Source: Megalobrama amblycephala (Eukaryota > Chordata > Actinopteri > Cypriniformes > Xenocyprididae). Taken from it: a DNA stretch of 64,000 nt. Under the pieces are notes generated by a model. It was not told the origin of the DNA and ran no database searches. It was given only the letters and a program-made list of their open reading frames with translations. Where the stretch lies: positions 29,050,240 through 29,114,239 of the forward strand of contig NC_063065.1 of the NCBI RefSeq assembly GCF_018812025.1, in the 5' to 3' direction. This document shows, piece by piece, positions 26,393-38,104 of this stretch. Every line of letters starts with the position of its first letter. Positions within the stretch are counted from its first letter, which is position 1. A program made the translations under genes and the position numbers.

Positions 26393-28448
26393 GCTGTCTT
26401 ATTTCTCATTTTTTATTTTGTTAACTTGATGTACTAAAATAACTATATACACAAATAAATTGGAAGTTGAAGGTTGAATTACAACAATTGTGTCCGGAAA
26501 TTGCATTCGGCTTCAGTATCTTTTCGGTATTCTTTTCAGTCTCTGTTCTTGAATCCCTTTATCTTTCACACTCATCAGTTTTGGTTCCTTATCACCACTC
26601 TCACTTTTACATCTACAGACTGGAACCTCTCACATTCCACCTTGTCGAACCGCACAGACGCTGCCCAGTCGCAATGCTCCAGCACTCAAGCAAGACACTC
26701 ACCCTTTCTCTACATCTGCCACAAAATCTTCCCCACATGTCCCTACAGTCCTCCTACATTCTTCCCAATAGAAAAAAACTCACAGTGTATACAAAACTGA
26801 AACTCTGCCTTATTCAGATCTGCTCAAGATTAGCTGCCTCTAAATTGAGAGTTACCCTACAGTTCAGCATGCAACAGTCATCTCAGGCCTTCCTTTTTGA
26901 ACAAATTCCAAGATATTCCTTTAGAACACTTTTCCAGTGCTCCAATGCAATAAAAAAGCTAATTTTTTCCCCGAAAGTTAAGCTACCTCCTTTAGGAAGA
27001 CTTTTTGTACCCTGGTGACAAATGCAAATGGAGGTTGAGATATAGTTGAAAGAGGTCCCTGCCTAAACCTCCAGAGATATCAATATGGATGCTCTGGTGA
27101 CACTTGACTCTTTAAAAATTGTTCCAGCAAAGACATTATTTCATATTTTATTAACTCAGGCCCTTCAATTAGACTCCTCGGCCCTCTAAATGTTCAGACG
27201 CTGTTCAGTCCTTGAAACATAGAATATTTCTCCATCAGAATAGCAAGGTCGTATTTGTAATATCCAAAGAAATCCATAAAATTATGCCTGATTTAGCCAA
27301 TCATTTCATTTGCAACATATGAAAGGCGACAGAGGGGGGTATGAAACAGGAATTACAGCCTTGGCCTACTTGCTTCTGTTCATCACAGTGTCCTCTTCCA
27401 CAGCCTTATCAGTATTCCTCAGCGTTCCCCGTCCTCTCCATTACCCACTACTGGCAGCCAGTCAGGGACACTTTCCTTTGGCAGGTAACTGGCCCGCAAG
27501 GACGAAATGGACACACGGGCAATTTAAATGATTGGAAGCAGTAAGTAATATATTAGAGAGCCCTGTGTTTGAAAAGTCAGAAGTAAATTGTGTGTTATTA
27601 GTGCCAACTCAGCGAAGCAGAAAACACAAGGTTTATAGAGGAACGAGTTAAAGTTGGAGATGATATTATGCTGCGAAAGTCTCAGTATGAAGATCACAAA
27701 GTCGTATCTAGGTTTCAAGAGAGCAGTATCTCGTAGATTTTAGAGTAAGGGTCATGATTGTGAATCAAGGCTTTGTGGCGCATCGTCCGGAGATACCAGT
27801 GAATATTCTCCCTCAATTACGGACTAATCCACAAATCTCCACCACACGGCCCTCAACGAGAGGCGGTGGATTAGAGATGTAAATATGATGTCTGAGAGGG
27901 CATCCCTGGTGAGTTTAACCCCATCTTTGGTGTCTAGGTTATTTGCAGGCCTGTGTTTCCCCCTCTATTCATAATCCTCCATGGAGAGCTGAAATTGGTC
28001 CTTGGTCTCATTAGAGGTCCTGGCCATACCCCTAACACACCTGAGATCGATGGGTACAGGCCTTTAAGTGGTCGTCTGGGTTATTAAACGCAGGGGAAGC
28101 CAATTTCTGGCCGAGGAAAGCTAATCCGATCACACATTAGGAACCCATATTGGCTGGAGTGGCGCGAGAGGGAGAAAGGGATAAAACGGGATCGTGTGTC
28201 CTCTATGTGTACTTACTAGATGGGCTGTTCAACAAAAGCAATATTGTCAGAGCAGCATCACATGCTTTCTGCAATCCATGCTCTCATTGTACTTCTAAAA
28301 ATGGCCAGTTAAAAAAAAATGTGCAGAAATATTGTCATATTAAAATGCAGAAATATTTTAAACTCATGTGATTTCCACCCCAGTATCATTTGTGCGTGAG
28401 AAAGTTGGTGGATGCTTGAGTTGGTTGATGTATTGTTAAACTTATGGC
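26393..28448. other. intron 3, unique-looking, with a candidate conserved block
   Basis: 26467-27018 carries an open frame of 183 codons rich in Leu/Ser/His. It has no recognisable family, overlaps another frame and has no splice support, so I treat it as chance. 27540-28145 is compositionally balanced and repeat-free, with homeobox-type TAATTAC/TAATCC and ATCGAT-like words, and is a candidate noncoding element. Confidence 0.45.
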
Positions 28449-29262
28449 TTAAAGGATTAGTTCACTTCAGAATTCAAATTTCCTGATAATTTACTCACCC
28501 CCATGTCATCCAAGATGTTTATATCTTACTTTTTTCAGTCGAAAAGAAATTAAGGTTTTTGAGGAAAACATTCCAGGGTTTTTCTCCATATAGTGGACTT
28601 CACTGGGGTACAACAGGTTGAAGGTCCAAATTGCAGTTTCAGTGCAGCTTCAAAGGGCTCTACACGATCCCAGCTAAGGAATAAGGGTCTTATCTAGTTA
28701 AATGATTGGTCATTTTCTAAAAAAAATAAAACTTTATATACTTTTTTAACCACAAATGCTCGTCTTGCATTAGCGCTGCGATGCGTCACGCATTATGTAA
28801 TCACGTTGGAAAGGTCACATGATGTAGGTGAATGTACCGATCCAGTGTCTACAAAGAGAATGTGCAAATACGCCCTTTACGAAAAAAGGTAAAACAACGA
28901 TGTAGGATGATTTTGAAGGGAGTTTTTCGCCCCAACCATGGTACTCGACCTTTCCGACATTAATTACGTAATGTGTTGTGCATCGCAACGCTAGTGCAAG
29001 AAAATGACTGATCGTTTCGCTAGACAAGATCCTTATTCCTTGGCTGGGATCATGTGGAGCCCTTTGAAGCTGCACTGAAACTGCAATTTGGACCTTCAAC
29101 CCGTTGAACCCCAGTGAAGTCCACTATATGGAGAAAAATCCTGGATGTTTTCTTCAAAAAATTTCTTTTCGACAGAAGAAAGAATGACATAAACATCTGG
29201 GATGACATGGGGGTGAGTAAATTATCAGGAAATTTGAATTCTGACGTGAACTAATCCTTTAA
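28449..29262. mobile_element. foldback MITE, copy d
   Basis: TTAAAGGATTAGTTCACTTC is mirrored by GACGTGAACTAATCCTTTAA. The arms pair over about 350 bp (ATTTACTCACCCCCATGTCA against TGACATGGGGGTGAGTAAAT; CACGATCCCAGCTAAGG against CCTTGGCTGGGATCATG). It is the same subfamily as copy a, with a different central loop near 28850-28900. Confidence 0.92.
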
Positions 29263-31775
29263 GCCAGAGATATTTTTGTCTTCGGATATGCATAGTTGAA
29301 GACTAATTTTGCAGAACATCTTTGAGTTACATTTACTAAGGCAGGAAAAGAAAACTATTTTCCCGTATTGAGTTAATTAGTATAATAATGCGACATGTTG
29401 CAGATGAGCATGTGGTTTGATTCTCTTCAAAAAGTTTGATTAGATTCTTAACAAAATCAAATAAGGAAATGAACACATGCATCAGATGAGCCTCCACCTG
29501 CTCCCAGAATATATTCAAAGAAATCTGCTGTGGTCAAATTAGGAACTTTGGAACTAAAAAAGCAAAAGAAAATTACCAAAAAATGGATAGAAAAGTATGA
29601 GGTTTGTTGAGAAGTTCCACATGGATTCATTCAGGCTTCATCTTCACCATGATTTAAAATACATGTTCAAAATTGGAGCATTTCCCACCATTTCCTGCCT
29701 TTCTCCATAATATGTTCCACAAACATCTTTTGGCTTCCCTTGTACTTCTGCATAGATTTTTGATGTTACTGATCAGATGCGATCTGGCCGAGTTCAACAA
29801 CCATGTCACATTCAATAAAACATTGTTTTTGCCTTTGTTGCGATGTTCTCTGAAAGCCCCATTAGTTCCCGCTCCCATTATCTGCAATCCGCATGTCACT
29901 TCTTGTTTGACTTTAGTAATATGTAATGTAATCATATGAAGGCTGAGACAACCGATGTCATTTGATCTTTTATTTTTTTCTTGAGACCCATCTCTGTGCG
30001 TTTTGAGCCGTCTTGGCCTTAAGCTAATTATTGAATGTAATCATAGACATAGGTTAGAGTTATACAGTTACACTTCGACTGAGGGGCCTCGTCATTAGAG
30101 CCATGAACTGAATGTGAACTGACCACTGACAAAAGGAAGTGTATTAAAAATCATTATTGAGTTCAGTTCGTAATTGAATAATAGGGCCTCCCTTGGTCTG
30201 GGGAGTATTCTTTGTACGGCCTCAGGCTATTCAGATTTCATGGTTCTGTTTTCATTGGGATTGCATGTGGTGAGTTGTGGCCTGGCCGAAACATTCTATG
30301 TCTATAAAATTGGGACTTCCTGTGAGCTGCATATGCATGCGCACGGTATCAGATGGTAGCCGCAATATGGGCATATGCTGTGGCAGGACGTTGTCGAGGG
30401 ATGACAGGTGGTTGCTGGGACATTTGCATAATTATGGATGTACCACATACACTCGTAGCAAGTCATAAACCCAGAGACCAGAGAGCTGAGAAATTTCAAC
30501 CGCTCAGAGCGCTCAGAGCTTCTGCCAGGTGGCAAGACACTAACAGTAAATCTGCCTGTCTATACTCAGACACAACGGCAGATGACATGTGAACATTTTA
30601 CTTTCACGCTGACTATGGCTAACGCATGGTACAGACCCTAGCAAGGAGGGAAAAAAAGGTTCTGTCAGAGAAATTGGCAGGAAAGGTTTTCTAGAGGTGT
30701 TTATTTTTTCCACTCAGGTCTAAAATGTCGCTGTCTTTGGCTTTTTTACTCTGAACTGGTTTTATATTTTCTATGATATTCATAAAATGGAGAACTTTCT
30801 ATGAAACAACCATCAATCCAACCACCTAAAATGGAACATTATGTCTGTATTTACATACTGTACTCTCATGTCCTCATTATTTAGACAATCATTGCCATGG
30901 TATTCTTCAACAATTCACCTTTTGTGTTCCACATAAGAAAGTAAGTCAACAAAAAGGCTTAACATTACATAAGGGTGACAGAGATCTCATTAAATGGTAA
31001 ACTGTTCATTTAATGCATTATACAAATTTTCAAATATTCTTCGAATCAGATTCCAGTCATGTTCCATGCTGAGAGTCCAACAAAGTGTATCTATTTTCGC
31101 GTTCCATACAGAATGTTCACTGACTCTTTCCTGTTACGCCAATAGGTGGCAATGTCTTTGTGAGTCATTTGAATCATCCGTTCAACTGATTCATTCAAAA
31201 ATGCTGATTCATTCAGGAACAAAACAAATTAGTGAGTAATTTGAATCATTCATTCAACCGTTTCGGCCAAAGAAAACGAATTGGTGCTTCTCAATTGGAA
31301 GTGAGTTTACGTCCATCTTAGACAACATCATCTGAGGCTTTGAGATTTATCCTCAGCATTAAACGCTAGAATGAGATGATCTAGTAAGTCTGCGTGGCAC
31401 GTCATAAAGGTTTTTGCCTCAGAGACACTTGAAGCGTCCTGCAAAATATTCTGAATGAAGGACACATAACAAAGGTTGCCTTCCTAGGATCCTTCACATT
31501 GAGACGGCCTTTGATGGCACATCAAAACTTACTAGGATGCAGCCTTCTGACTGAGAAACACCAACAGTCAATAGTCATTGAATCATTCATTCAACCGTTT
31601 TGTTCACAGTCACTGTTTGGATTTGGAATTCGCTGTTTGGATTTAAATAGGCAAATAATTAAGAGTCTATGACTGGATCATTATTGCTGTGATTATCATG
31701 TTTCCAGCATGTTATATGTTTGGGAACATTTCTTTTAACGCTAATGGATGGAGTGTGTAGCTTTTCATTTCTTAA
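29263..31775. other. intron 3, unassigned with scattered repeat fragments
   Basis: 30900-30960 ends with a foldback-MITE-like fragment (TTTTGTGTTCCACATAAGAAAG). 31145-31260 contains degenerate GAATCATTCATTCAAC units, which recur at 31580-31600. No coding evidence. Confidence 0.45.
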
Positions 31776-32021
31776 TCCAGACCTTAAATTCATTGAAAGT
31801 CTGGGATGTGCTGGAGTAGACTTTATAGAGTGCTTGACTCTTGCATTGTCAATGGAAGATCTTGACCAAAAAATGATTCACTTCTTGATGGAAATAAAGA
31901 TTGCCATCAAGAGGTGCATCAATTTATGGTCAAGATCTTGCATTAACAATGCAAGAGTCAAGCACTCTGTAAAGTCTACTCCAGCACATCCCAAAGTCTT
32001 TCAATGAATATATGGTCTGGA
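31776..32021. repeat. isolated 246-bp palindrome (perfect-looking hairpin arms)
   Basis: TCCAGACC at the left pairs with GGTCTGGA at the right. The arms pair for about 110 bp: GGGATGTGCTGGAGTAGACT against AGTCTACTCCAGCACATCCC, AGAGTGCTTGACTCTTGCAT against ATGCAAGAGTCAAGCACTCT, and CTTGATGG against CCATCAAG at the centre near 31900. The transcribed intron would fold into one long hairpin. One arm resembles text found in fish transposons. I cannot tell whether this is two inverted TE fragments or a dedicated hairpin. Confidence 0.8.
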
Positions 32022-32751
32022 CTCAGAGGTGCCAATTCATGTGTGAAAATGATTATTCGTGCTCCCTCCCAACCTTTCTTTTACAATTTGTCATCCTGGA
32101 ATATGGCCATGATACGTCTTCCTACATGGTTGTTCAAGAAATGAATAGCTACACACACCTCAGTTAGGGTTAAAAGAACTGTTCCCTAACTTATAACATG
32201 CAAGAAACATAATAATCGCTGTAATAATGATCCAGTCATCCAGACTCTACTAAATCTACTTTGTACATGACCACGAGTCCAGAACCCTAAAATCCAGACC
32301 AGCAAAATGAACTGTGTGAGACAGGAAGTGTGAACCGGTATCTGACTAATCCCCCCTACCTGCCCTGCAGTTCAAACCCATTACAGCTCAGCAGCACAGG
32401 GACACCTCTGTCTCTTCTCTCCCATCGTTTTCAAAAGCGTGTGTGGTGTGCGCGTGTCACAGAACAAGCCCAGCTAAATGGCCCTATTGCCACCGCCTTT
32501 CTTTGCAAGGCTCAAAGGAAATGGCTTTGTGTCAGACATAAATGTACTACTGTGTCCCTGTCACACTTTTGTGGGACTGAAAAGGGCCTTTCTATAGGAA
32601 AGTGAGGAAACTGAGCTGAAGTGTTCTGTTTGTTATCTGTGGCCATGTGGGAAGGATGTCTTATTGCACCGTAGTGAAGGTACTCCAGTTTTTGGAGTGA
32701 GATGCATGAAAATATGCTGTTAACAAGATCTTTCTCATCTCTCTTTTTCAG
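32022..32751. other. intron 3, 3' end
   Basis: Unique-looking sequence ending in a strong pyrimidine tract and acceptor (TTTCTCATCTCTCTTTTTCAG). I see no repeat. Confidence 0.6.
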
Positions 32752-32918
32752 ACATGCCCTTGCATGTACGCCGTAGCAGTGATCCAGCACTGGTTGGTCT
32801 TCCCGAAGCCCAACTTCAGCCAGAGGAACCATCTCGTAAGAATCCCACACGCTGGTCGACCACGGCAGGGTTTCTGAAACCCAACGCCACCAGCGGAACC
32901 AATAGTCTAGAGCGAAAG
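32752..32918 (+). CDS. pard3: pard3 coding exon (probably exon 4): 14-3-3 docking linker
   Basis: After AC, which completes the split Asn codon, 55 codons read MPLHVRRSSDPALVG, then EEPSRKNPTRWSTTAGFLK, ending LERK. The VRRSSDP motif holds the conserved serine (codon at 32778-32780; Ser144 in mammalian PAR3) that is phosphorylated by Par-1/MARK kinases and then bound by 14-3-3. This displaces Par-3 from the basolateral cortex. Arg at -3 and Pro at +2 are both kept. Between DPALVGL and EEPSRKN the exon is a few residues shorter than remembered mammalian PARD3, and the part after FLK is diverged, so the linker length is free to vary. The donor is GTGAGG from 32919, in phase 0. There is no in-frame stop within the exon. 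Confidence 0.96.
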
Positions 32919-33186
32919 GTGAGGTTTTTCTATTGCTGTATCACTCAATCAACATTTTTTTTATTGGAAAGCAACATGAAGAATATTAATTTATTGGACA
33001 GAGTTAGGGAAAGTGCCTTTCTGAACTTGTTTAAAAGACCTATTTAGATCCTAGTAGTCAAGGTTTGGCTGATTGTGACTACACCTATGGAGGCAAAAAT
33101 ATCTTCCTTCGTTGGCGATCATTCTAAACATTGTAAAGTAGTCCGTCTATTATGAATACATACATGTAATAATAATTGCACTAAAT
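32919..33186. other. intron 4, 5' end
   Basis: Short AT-rich stretch between the donor and a nested transposon cluster. No features seen. Confidence 0.6.
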
Positions 33187-34115
33187 GGGCATTCGCACCA
33201 GGGATGATAATTATAACTGTAAAGTTTTAATAATCATTCTATTTGTATGAGAATAGTGATGTCCACACTACAGCTATAATGATAGTGACACAGAGGAACG
33301 TCATCAGTGGAATCAGAACCATTTTTTACCTGGTGAACGATAAAATCATTGACAGCCAATCACAATCCACCCGACTTTACAGGCTTCGAGTATTTAAAGC
33401 AGCAGACGACATAATTGCATCATGTGCTTATAATAAACAGAGCATTATCGACCATTGATGTGGACGCTAATATTGTTATCGCCAGAGTTAGGGGTAACGC
33501 ATTACAAGTAACTTGAGTTACGTAATCAGATTACTTTTTCAAGTAACTAGTAAAGTAACATTGCTTTTCTCAATTTACAACAACATATCTAAATTACTTT
33601 TTTAAATAAGTAACACAAGTTACTTTTTTCACATTTTTTAACTGATAACTAACTAAAGTGCAGAGATGTTGTGTTTGTTCTGTAAACAAGATGGTTATTG
33701 TAGTTCTAGAATAAATGTGAACATGCATTTGCTCATCTCACTTTCATGAAAACATTTAGTATTCCTCAAAATGAATAAAAAACAGTGAAATGCAATCTCA
33801 CAAATTTATGCAAACCTGTAATAATTAATTATATTAAATTACACAAATATACTTTATGTATTTAATCTCACTTTATTAACCAATGTCTTTGCTGCTGACT
33901 TTCGATGATCTAATTCAACCATACTAATAAGCAAAAATGACTTTAGATTAGATTTAGAAATAAGTGTTGAACAGAATGGCAGCACAGCTGAAAGGTTTGT
34001 TTGAGCTGCGCCCTCTACTGTACAGGTGTAAATATGCATTTCCTTCAGCCTGAGGCATATTTATTTCACTTTTGGTGTGAAAGGGCCTTAACATTTGCCA
34101 AAAATCGAACTTTTT

Positions 34116-34634
34116 TACATTTACATTTACATTTAGTCATTTAGCAGACGCTTTTATCCAAAGCGACTTACAAATGAGAATAGTAGAATCAATCAAATCA
34201 ACATGAGAACAACAGTATGTAAGTGCTGTTTGAAGTCACAGTTATGGCAGTAAAGTGCTCGTAGCAACGATTTATTATTATTTTTTTTAAATAAATACAC
34301 AAATAGATGGAAGAAGAAGAGAAATCAAGGTAAGTGCTACTATTACTGGGTCAAGTGCTGATGAAAAAGATATGTCTTTAGCATTTTTTTGAAAATGTCT
34401 AAAGATTCAGCTGCTCAGATAGAGCGTGGCAGGTCATTCCACCAGCCAGGAACAGACCCGGAGAAGCTCCGTGAGAGTGATTGTGTGCCCCTTTGTGATG
34501 GCAACACAAGGCGCCGTTCACTTGCAGAGCGCAAGTTTCTGGAGGGTGCATAAGTCTGAAGTAGTGAGTTAAGGTATAGCGGTGCAGAGCCAGCGGTCGT
34601 TCTGTAGGCAAACATCAGAGCCTTGAGTTGGATG
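34116..34634 (-). mobile_element. L2-type LINE 3' fragment, 5'-truncated
   Basis: On the minus strand the sequence encodes the end of a LINE reverse transcriptase. It then runs into GTAAGTCGCTTTGGATAAAA, GCGTCTGCTAAATGAC and an (ATGTAA)n tail, which is the typical 3' terminus of fish L2 elements. 5' truncation at about 34634 and a short repeat tail fit target-primed insertion. It is inserted within the hAT. Confidence 0.8.
34350..34634 (-). pseudogene. LINE reverse transcriptase C-terminal relic
   Basis: Minus-strand text includes LMFAYRTTAGSAPLYL, YAPSRNLRSASERRLVLPS, GWWNDLPRSI, a stop, then AAESLDIFKKMLKTYLF. The YAPSRxLRSAS, WNxLP and ESLxxFKxxLKTYLF blocks are the normal end of L2/CR1-type polymerase proteins. 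There is at least one in-frame stop and no catalytic domain, so it is dead. Confidence 0.75.
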
Positions 34635-34901
34635 TTAAAAAAAATTTTATTAAAAAAAACAAACAAACAATCAGCCCAGCCCAGGTGAGAAAAATAATGC
34701 AAAAGTAATGTAACACATCACTTTTCACATTACTTTTCATAAAAAAGTAACTATGTAATGCAATAAGTTACTTTTTATGGGAATAACACAGTATTGTAAT
34801 GCATTACTAATTACTTACTAATTGCATTACTAGTAACTTTTTCCAACACTGGTTATCATTATAGTTACCTTTATAGTTATAATTCTTGGTTTGAATGGGC
34901 C

Positions 34902-37540
34902 ATAATGTTAGCGTAAATTTGAAGTTTTAGCTAGCGGTGGGCGATATACAGGATACATTTATGAGTCTTCTTTTTATCATGGATATGCTAGTGTTTACTG
35001 CTCTACAGCTTTAAAAAATCATATTTGCCCAATTAGTGAACACAATTTTGTACATGTTTTTTTATCAAATTTTGCTAAATTTGATGAGTTAAAAAGACTT
35101 GTAGTTCTATTTAGAGCTGCATGCAAAAACACAACACCAGTGTAATCTGATTCACAAAAAATAATTTGAGCAACTACTTCTATTATTATAAATTTATTTA
35201 TAAAATGGTTAGTTCATGTCCTTGATTCTGATTGGTCAATAGCTGTGTTTTATTCACGATAACGGTTGGGCTTCACCTAACGGTTCTGTGTATCTCTACA
35301 CAACACCCTTAGCAACCACTCTTAGCAACGTAAAACGTTTTCTCAGTTGATATTGTTCATTAAATCTTACTGTATTATGAAGAACTAGAGGAGTATTGTG
35401 AGAAAGAGATCTATTGAGCGAGTTTATTACCTGCATTCAGATTTAGCAATTTTCCTTCAGGTCAGTCCTATATTCATAATAAAAAATCAGTTTAAATGTC
35501 TGATGTATTATCCTGTCCTTTTAACAGTTAAGGGGTTTTCCCGTGACTGACAGCGCTAGTCAAAGCATTTGTCAGTTGCGTCTTGTTCCGTGTTCACAAC
35601 AATTCAGTCTTTTCAATGTAAAAGTCTTCGCTACTGACTGACACACTCATAAAGACAGTCTTTGCTGCCATCTAATGGCGTAATAATGTAACTTCTGTTG
35701 CTGTTCACGGTCAGGGACTATTTTTTTTTTCGGTGGAAGGAAGACTTTTAGTGAAAGTGTACTTCATGAAAGTTGCATTGATACATATTTTTGGCTTTAA
35801 TATTTGTAACTGGTATTTGGTAACTGCTTCACGTCGTGCCTAATAACGCCCTTCAGCTGTGACTTATTCACGATACAGCACAGACTTGAGTACCTTATTG
35901 CTTACATAAATTCATATAGGTCTACCATTCCATTACGTTTCCACTAGGCTAAATCAGTATGCTACTGACCAGAATTTTAAGAACATTGTGATTTAACTTT
36001 CCATAATTCATTTTTTTGTTTGTTTTTTGTTTTTGTTTTGTTTTTTTTGTAAGTGACAGGCTGATATATTTTACAGGCTCAGTCAATCACTGGCACAAAT
36101 CAAAGCACTTTACACCAATTGAAGCATAGACTTCTTACAACTCGTAAGAAATGGCTTCCCTTTGCACGGTCACATTCATCTTGAGATATTCTAAATGACC
36201 GTTTTGCCACTGCTCGTTGTTGACCTGGAACTCTCTTGGTTATGGAACCATATGTCTTTGCTGCTTGTAGAATGGGATCTGCATCCTTTGTTTGTTGCTT
36301 CCCTCTTGATTCTGGCCTCATTGCCATGGTCAGTGCCTTTGGCTTTAAATGAATCAAAGAGAGGTGAATTCTCTGTTTTCCTCCCTAGTCTCCCTACGGC
36401 AACCAATGAAAAAGAGGCCAATTATCTTTGCAAAATGGATGCTCTTTTGCAGTGATGACAAGCCTTCAGTGCTTTGAAACAGCAATATTCCAAATTAAAA
36501 GAAGGGGAAAGGGGAGGGAGCGAGGGAAGATGGAGTGCTCCGAATGTGACACCGCAACCAGCGATGAGATTAGCGCGTCTCATGCCGTTCACTAGTAATC
36601 CTGTTTAAAAGCACTTTGCTTGTCGGTTTCTTCCATAATCCAAACACCACACTCTTATTTTAGCAGAGCAGAAGAATTAAGCTGTTATTTTTACCTTTCG
36701 TTCTGCGCTGGATCATTTATTTCATGATTGTTTTTGGGATGTTGTAAGAAAAGCTTGAGGTGTTTGGAAGGTCTGTTTTTGGTTGATACTGTCAGATGAC
36801 GATAAGCAATGTGGTGAATATAAATGCGCTCTATTTTAGCACCAGTGAATTCGTGAAATGAACATAAAGGTGTTAGTTCACCTTGAAGTAAGAATAGCTG
36901 GCACTGAGAAGAAATGTATCATATTTGCATCTTGGCTTCGTGCTTAAATATGCAGAAAATAGTCGTTCTCCAAAACTCTGTGGCTTTTCTTGGATACATC
37001 TACAACTTTTGAATTTAACAGTTTTATTTCATCTGGCCAAGACTTGCTGGTCTGGGGGTCAATGACTGTCCAAGACAAAGAAAAGGAAAAATAATTAAAA
37101 ATTTTAGTCTGTATTCATGTTGGCTTCACAAAGCTTCAATTTAATGACTCTAAAAATGTCATGTGGTGTAACCATCAAGGTAAAAGTAAATTGAATAATA
37201 TCCTTACATCTTGAATACATTTGAGTGTAATCTTTTTTTTTTTTTTTTTTTCCTTTCTCAAGGTTAAAAAGTATGTGTATTTATTTATGTCTTTTTATTT
37301 TTTTAATATTATTTGACAAATATCATGTATTATTAAAGTTTTATGTTTTTTTTGACATTTCACAACCTGATCTAACCTTGGCATGTTTATTTATTTATTA
37401 TTTATTTATTTATTAATGTTAAATACTGTTATTTATTTATTTATTAAATTAAAATATATAGTCATCATATAAAAGATGTATTTCAAACATTATGTGTATA
37501 AATTGGCATTTTATTTTATTTTTTAATTAATTTTATTCAG
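34902..37540. other. intron 4, repeat-like at 35200-35890, then unassigned
   Basis: 35200-35890 contains TGATTCTGATTGGTCAATAG, ATTCACGATAACGG and near the end CTTATTCACGATACAGC. It looks like an interspersed repeat, but I could not find matched ends. 36000-37540 is AT-rich with T-runs and (TTTA)n near 37385-37445. Frames on both strands at 36100-36455 have no recognisable domain. Confidence 0.45.
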
Positions 37541-38104
37541 TTGAAAAAATAAAAAAAATTACTTACCCACAATGTCATTTTCTACACCTGTAAGACCTTT
37601 GTTCATCTTCAGAACATAAATTAAGATATTTTTGATTACATTTGTGGATTCGGAGCGCCAAAGTCACATGATTTCAGTAAACGAGGCTTCGTTTCGTCAT
37701 AAGTGTTTCGGAATTTCAGTGGTTCACATGACTTTATCAGTTGATACAAAAGATTTGTAAAGCTTCGAAGCTTCATGAAGCAGAGTTTTGAAATCGCCAA
37801 TCACTAGATATTGTTGAATAAAGTCAATATTTTGTTTTTTGGCGCACAAAAAAGTATTCTTGTCACTTCATAACATTAAGGTTGAACCACTGTAGTCACA
37901 TGAACTGTTTTAAATATGTCTTTAGTAGCTTTCTGGGCGTTTGAAAGTGTAAATTAACTTGCTTTCAATAGAGGCCTCACTGAGCCATCGAATTTTATCA
38001 AAAATATCTTAATGAAGATGAACGAAGGTCTTACGGGTGTGAAACGACATGAGGGTGAGTAATTAATGACAGAATTTTCATTTTTGGGTGAACTAACCCT
38101 TTAA
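37541..38104. mobile_element. foldback MITE, copy e
   Basis: The right end reads TTTTCATTTTTGGGTGAACT, then AACCCTTTAA. Arms pair as GTAAGACCTTTGTTCATCTT against GAAGATGAACGAAGGTCTTAC. The central part carries GAAGCTTCATGAAGC. The left terminus is eroded. It is the same subfamily as the copy at 51319. Confidence 0.8.

Larger units (their letters stand above)
33483..34851. mobile_element. hAT element inserted in the outer MITE
   Basis: The left end is CAGAGTTAGGGGTAACGCAT and the right end is TAACTTTTTCCAACACTG, matching CAGTGTTGG-type hAT termini. Flanking 8-mers GTTATCGC (33475-33482) and GTTATCAT (34852-34859) agree at 6 of 8 positions, as for an aged hAT duplication. Subterminal AAGTAAC/GTTACTT repeats, typical of the family, are dense. 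No transposase is seen. Confidence 0.8.
33187..34901. mobile_element. outer MITE of a three-level nest
   Basis: GGGCATTCGCACCAGGGATG, then ATAATTATAACTGTAAAG, at the left is mirrored by TTTATAGTTATAATTCTTGG and TTTGAATGGGCC at the right. Without the hAT insertion it would be about 350 bp. Superfamily is not assigned because no clear target duplication is visible. Confidence 0.65.

Noticed and set aside
26467..27018. 183-codon open frame on the + strand, among the longest in the window
   Set aside because: No recognisable domain, overlapped by another open frame, no splice or promoter context, and composition typical of pyrimidine-rich intron.
36100..36455. Overlapping open frames on both strands
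   Set aside because: Mutual shadows in unique intron, with no recognisable residues or splice sites.
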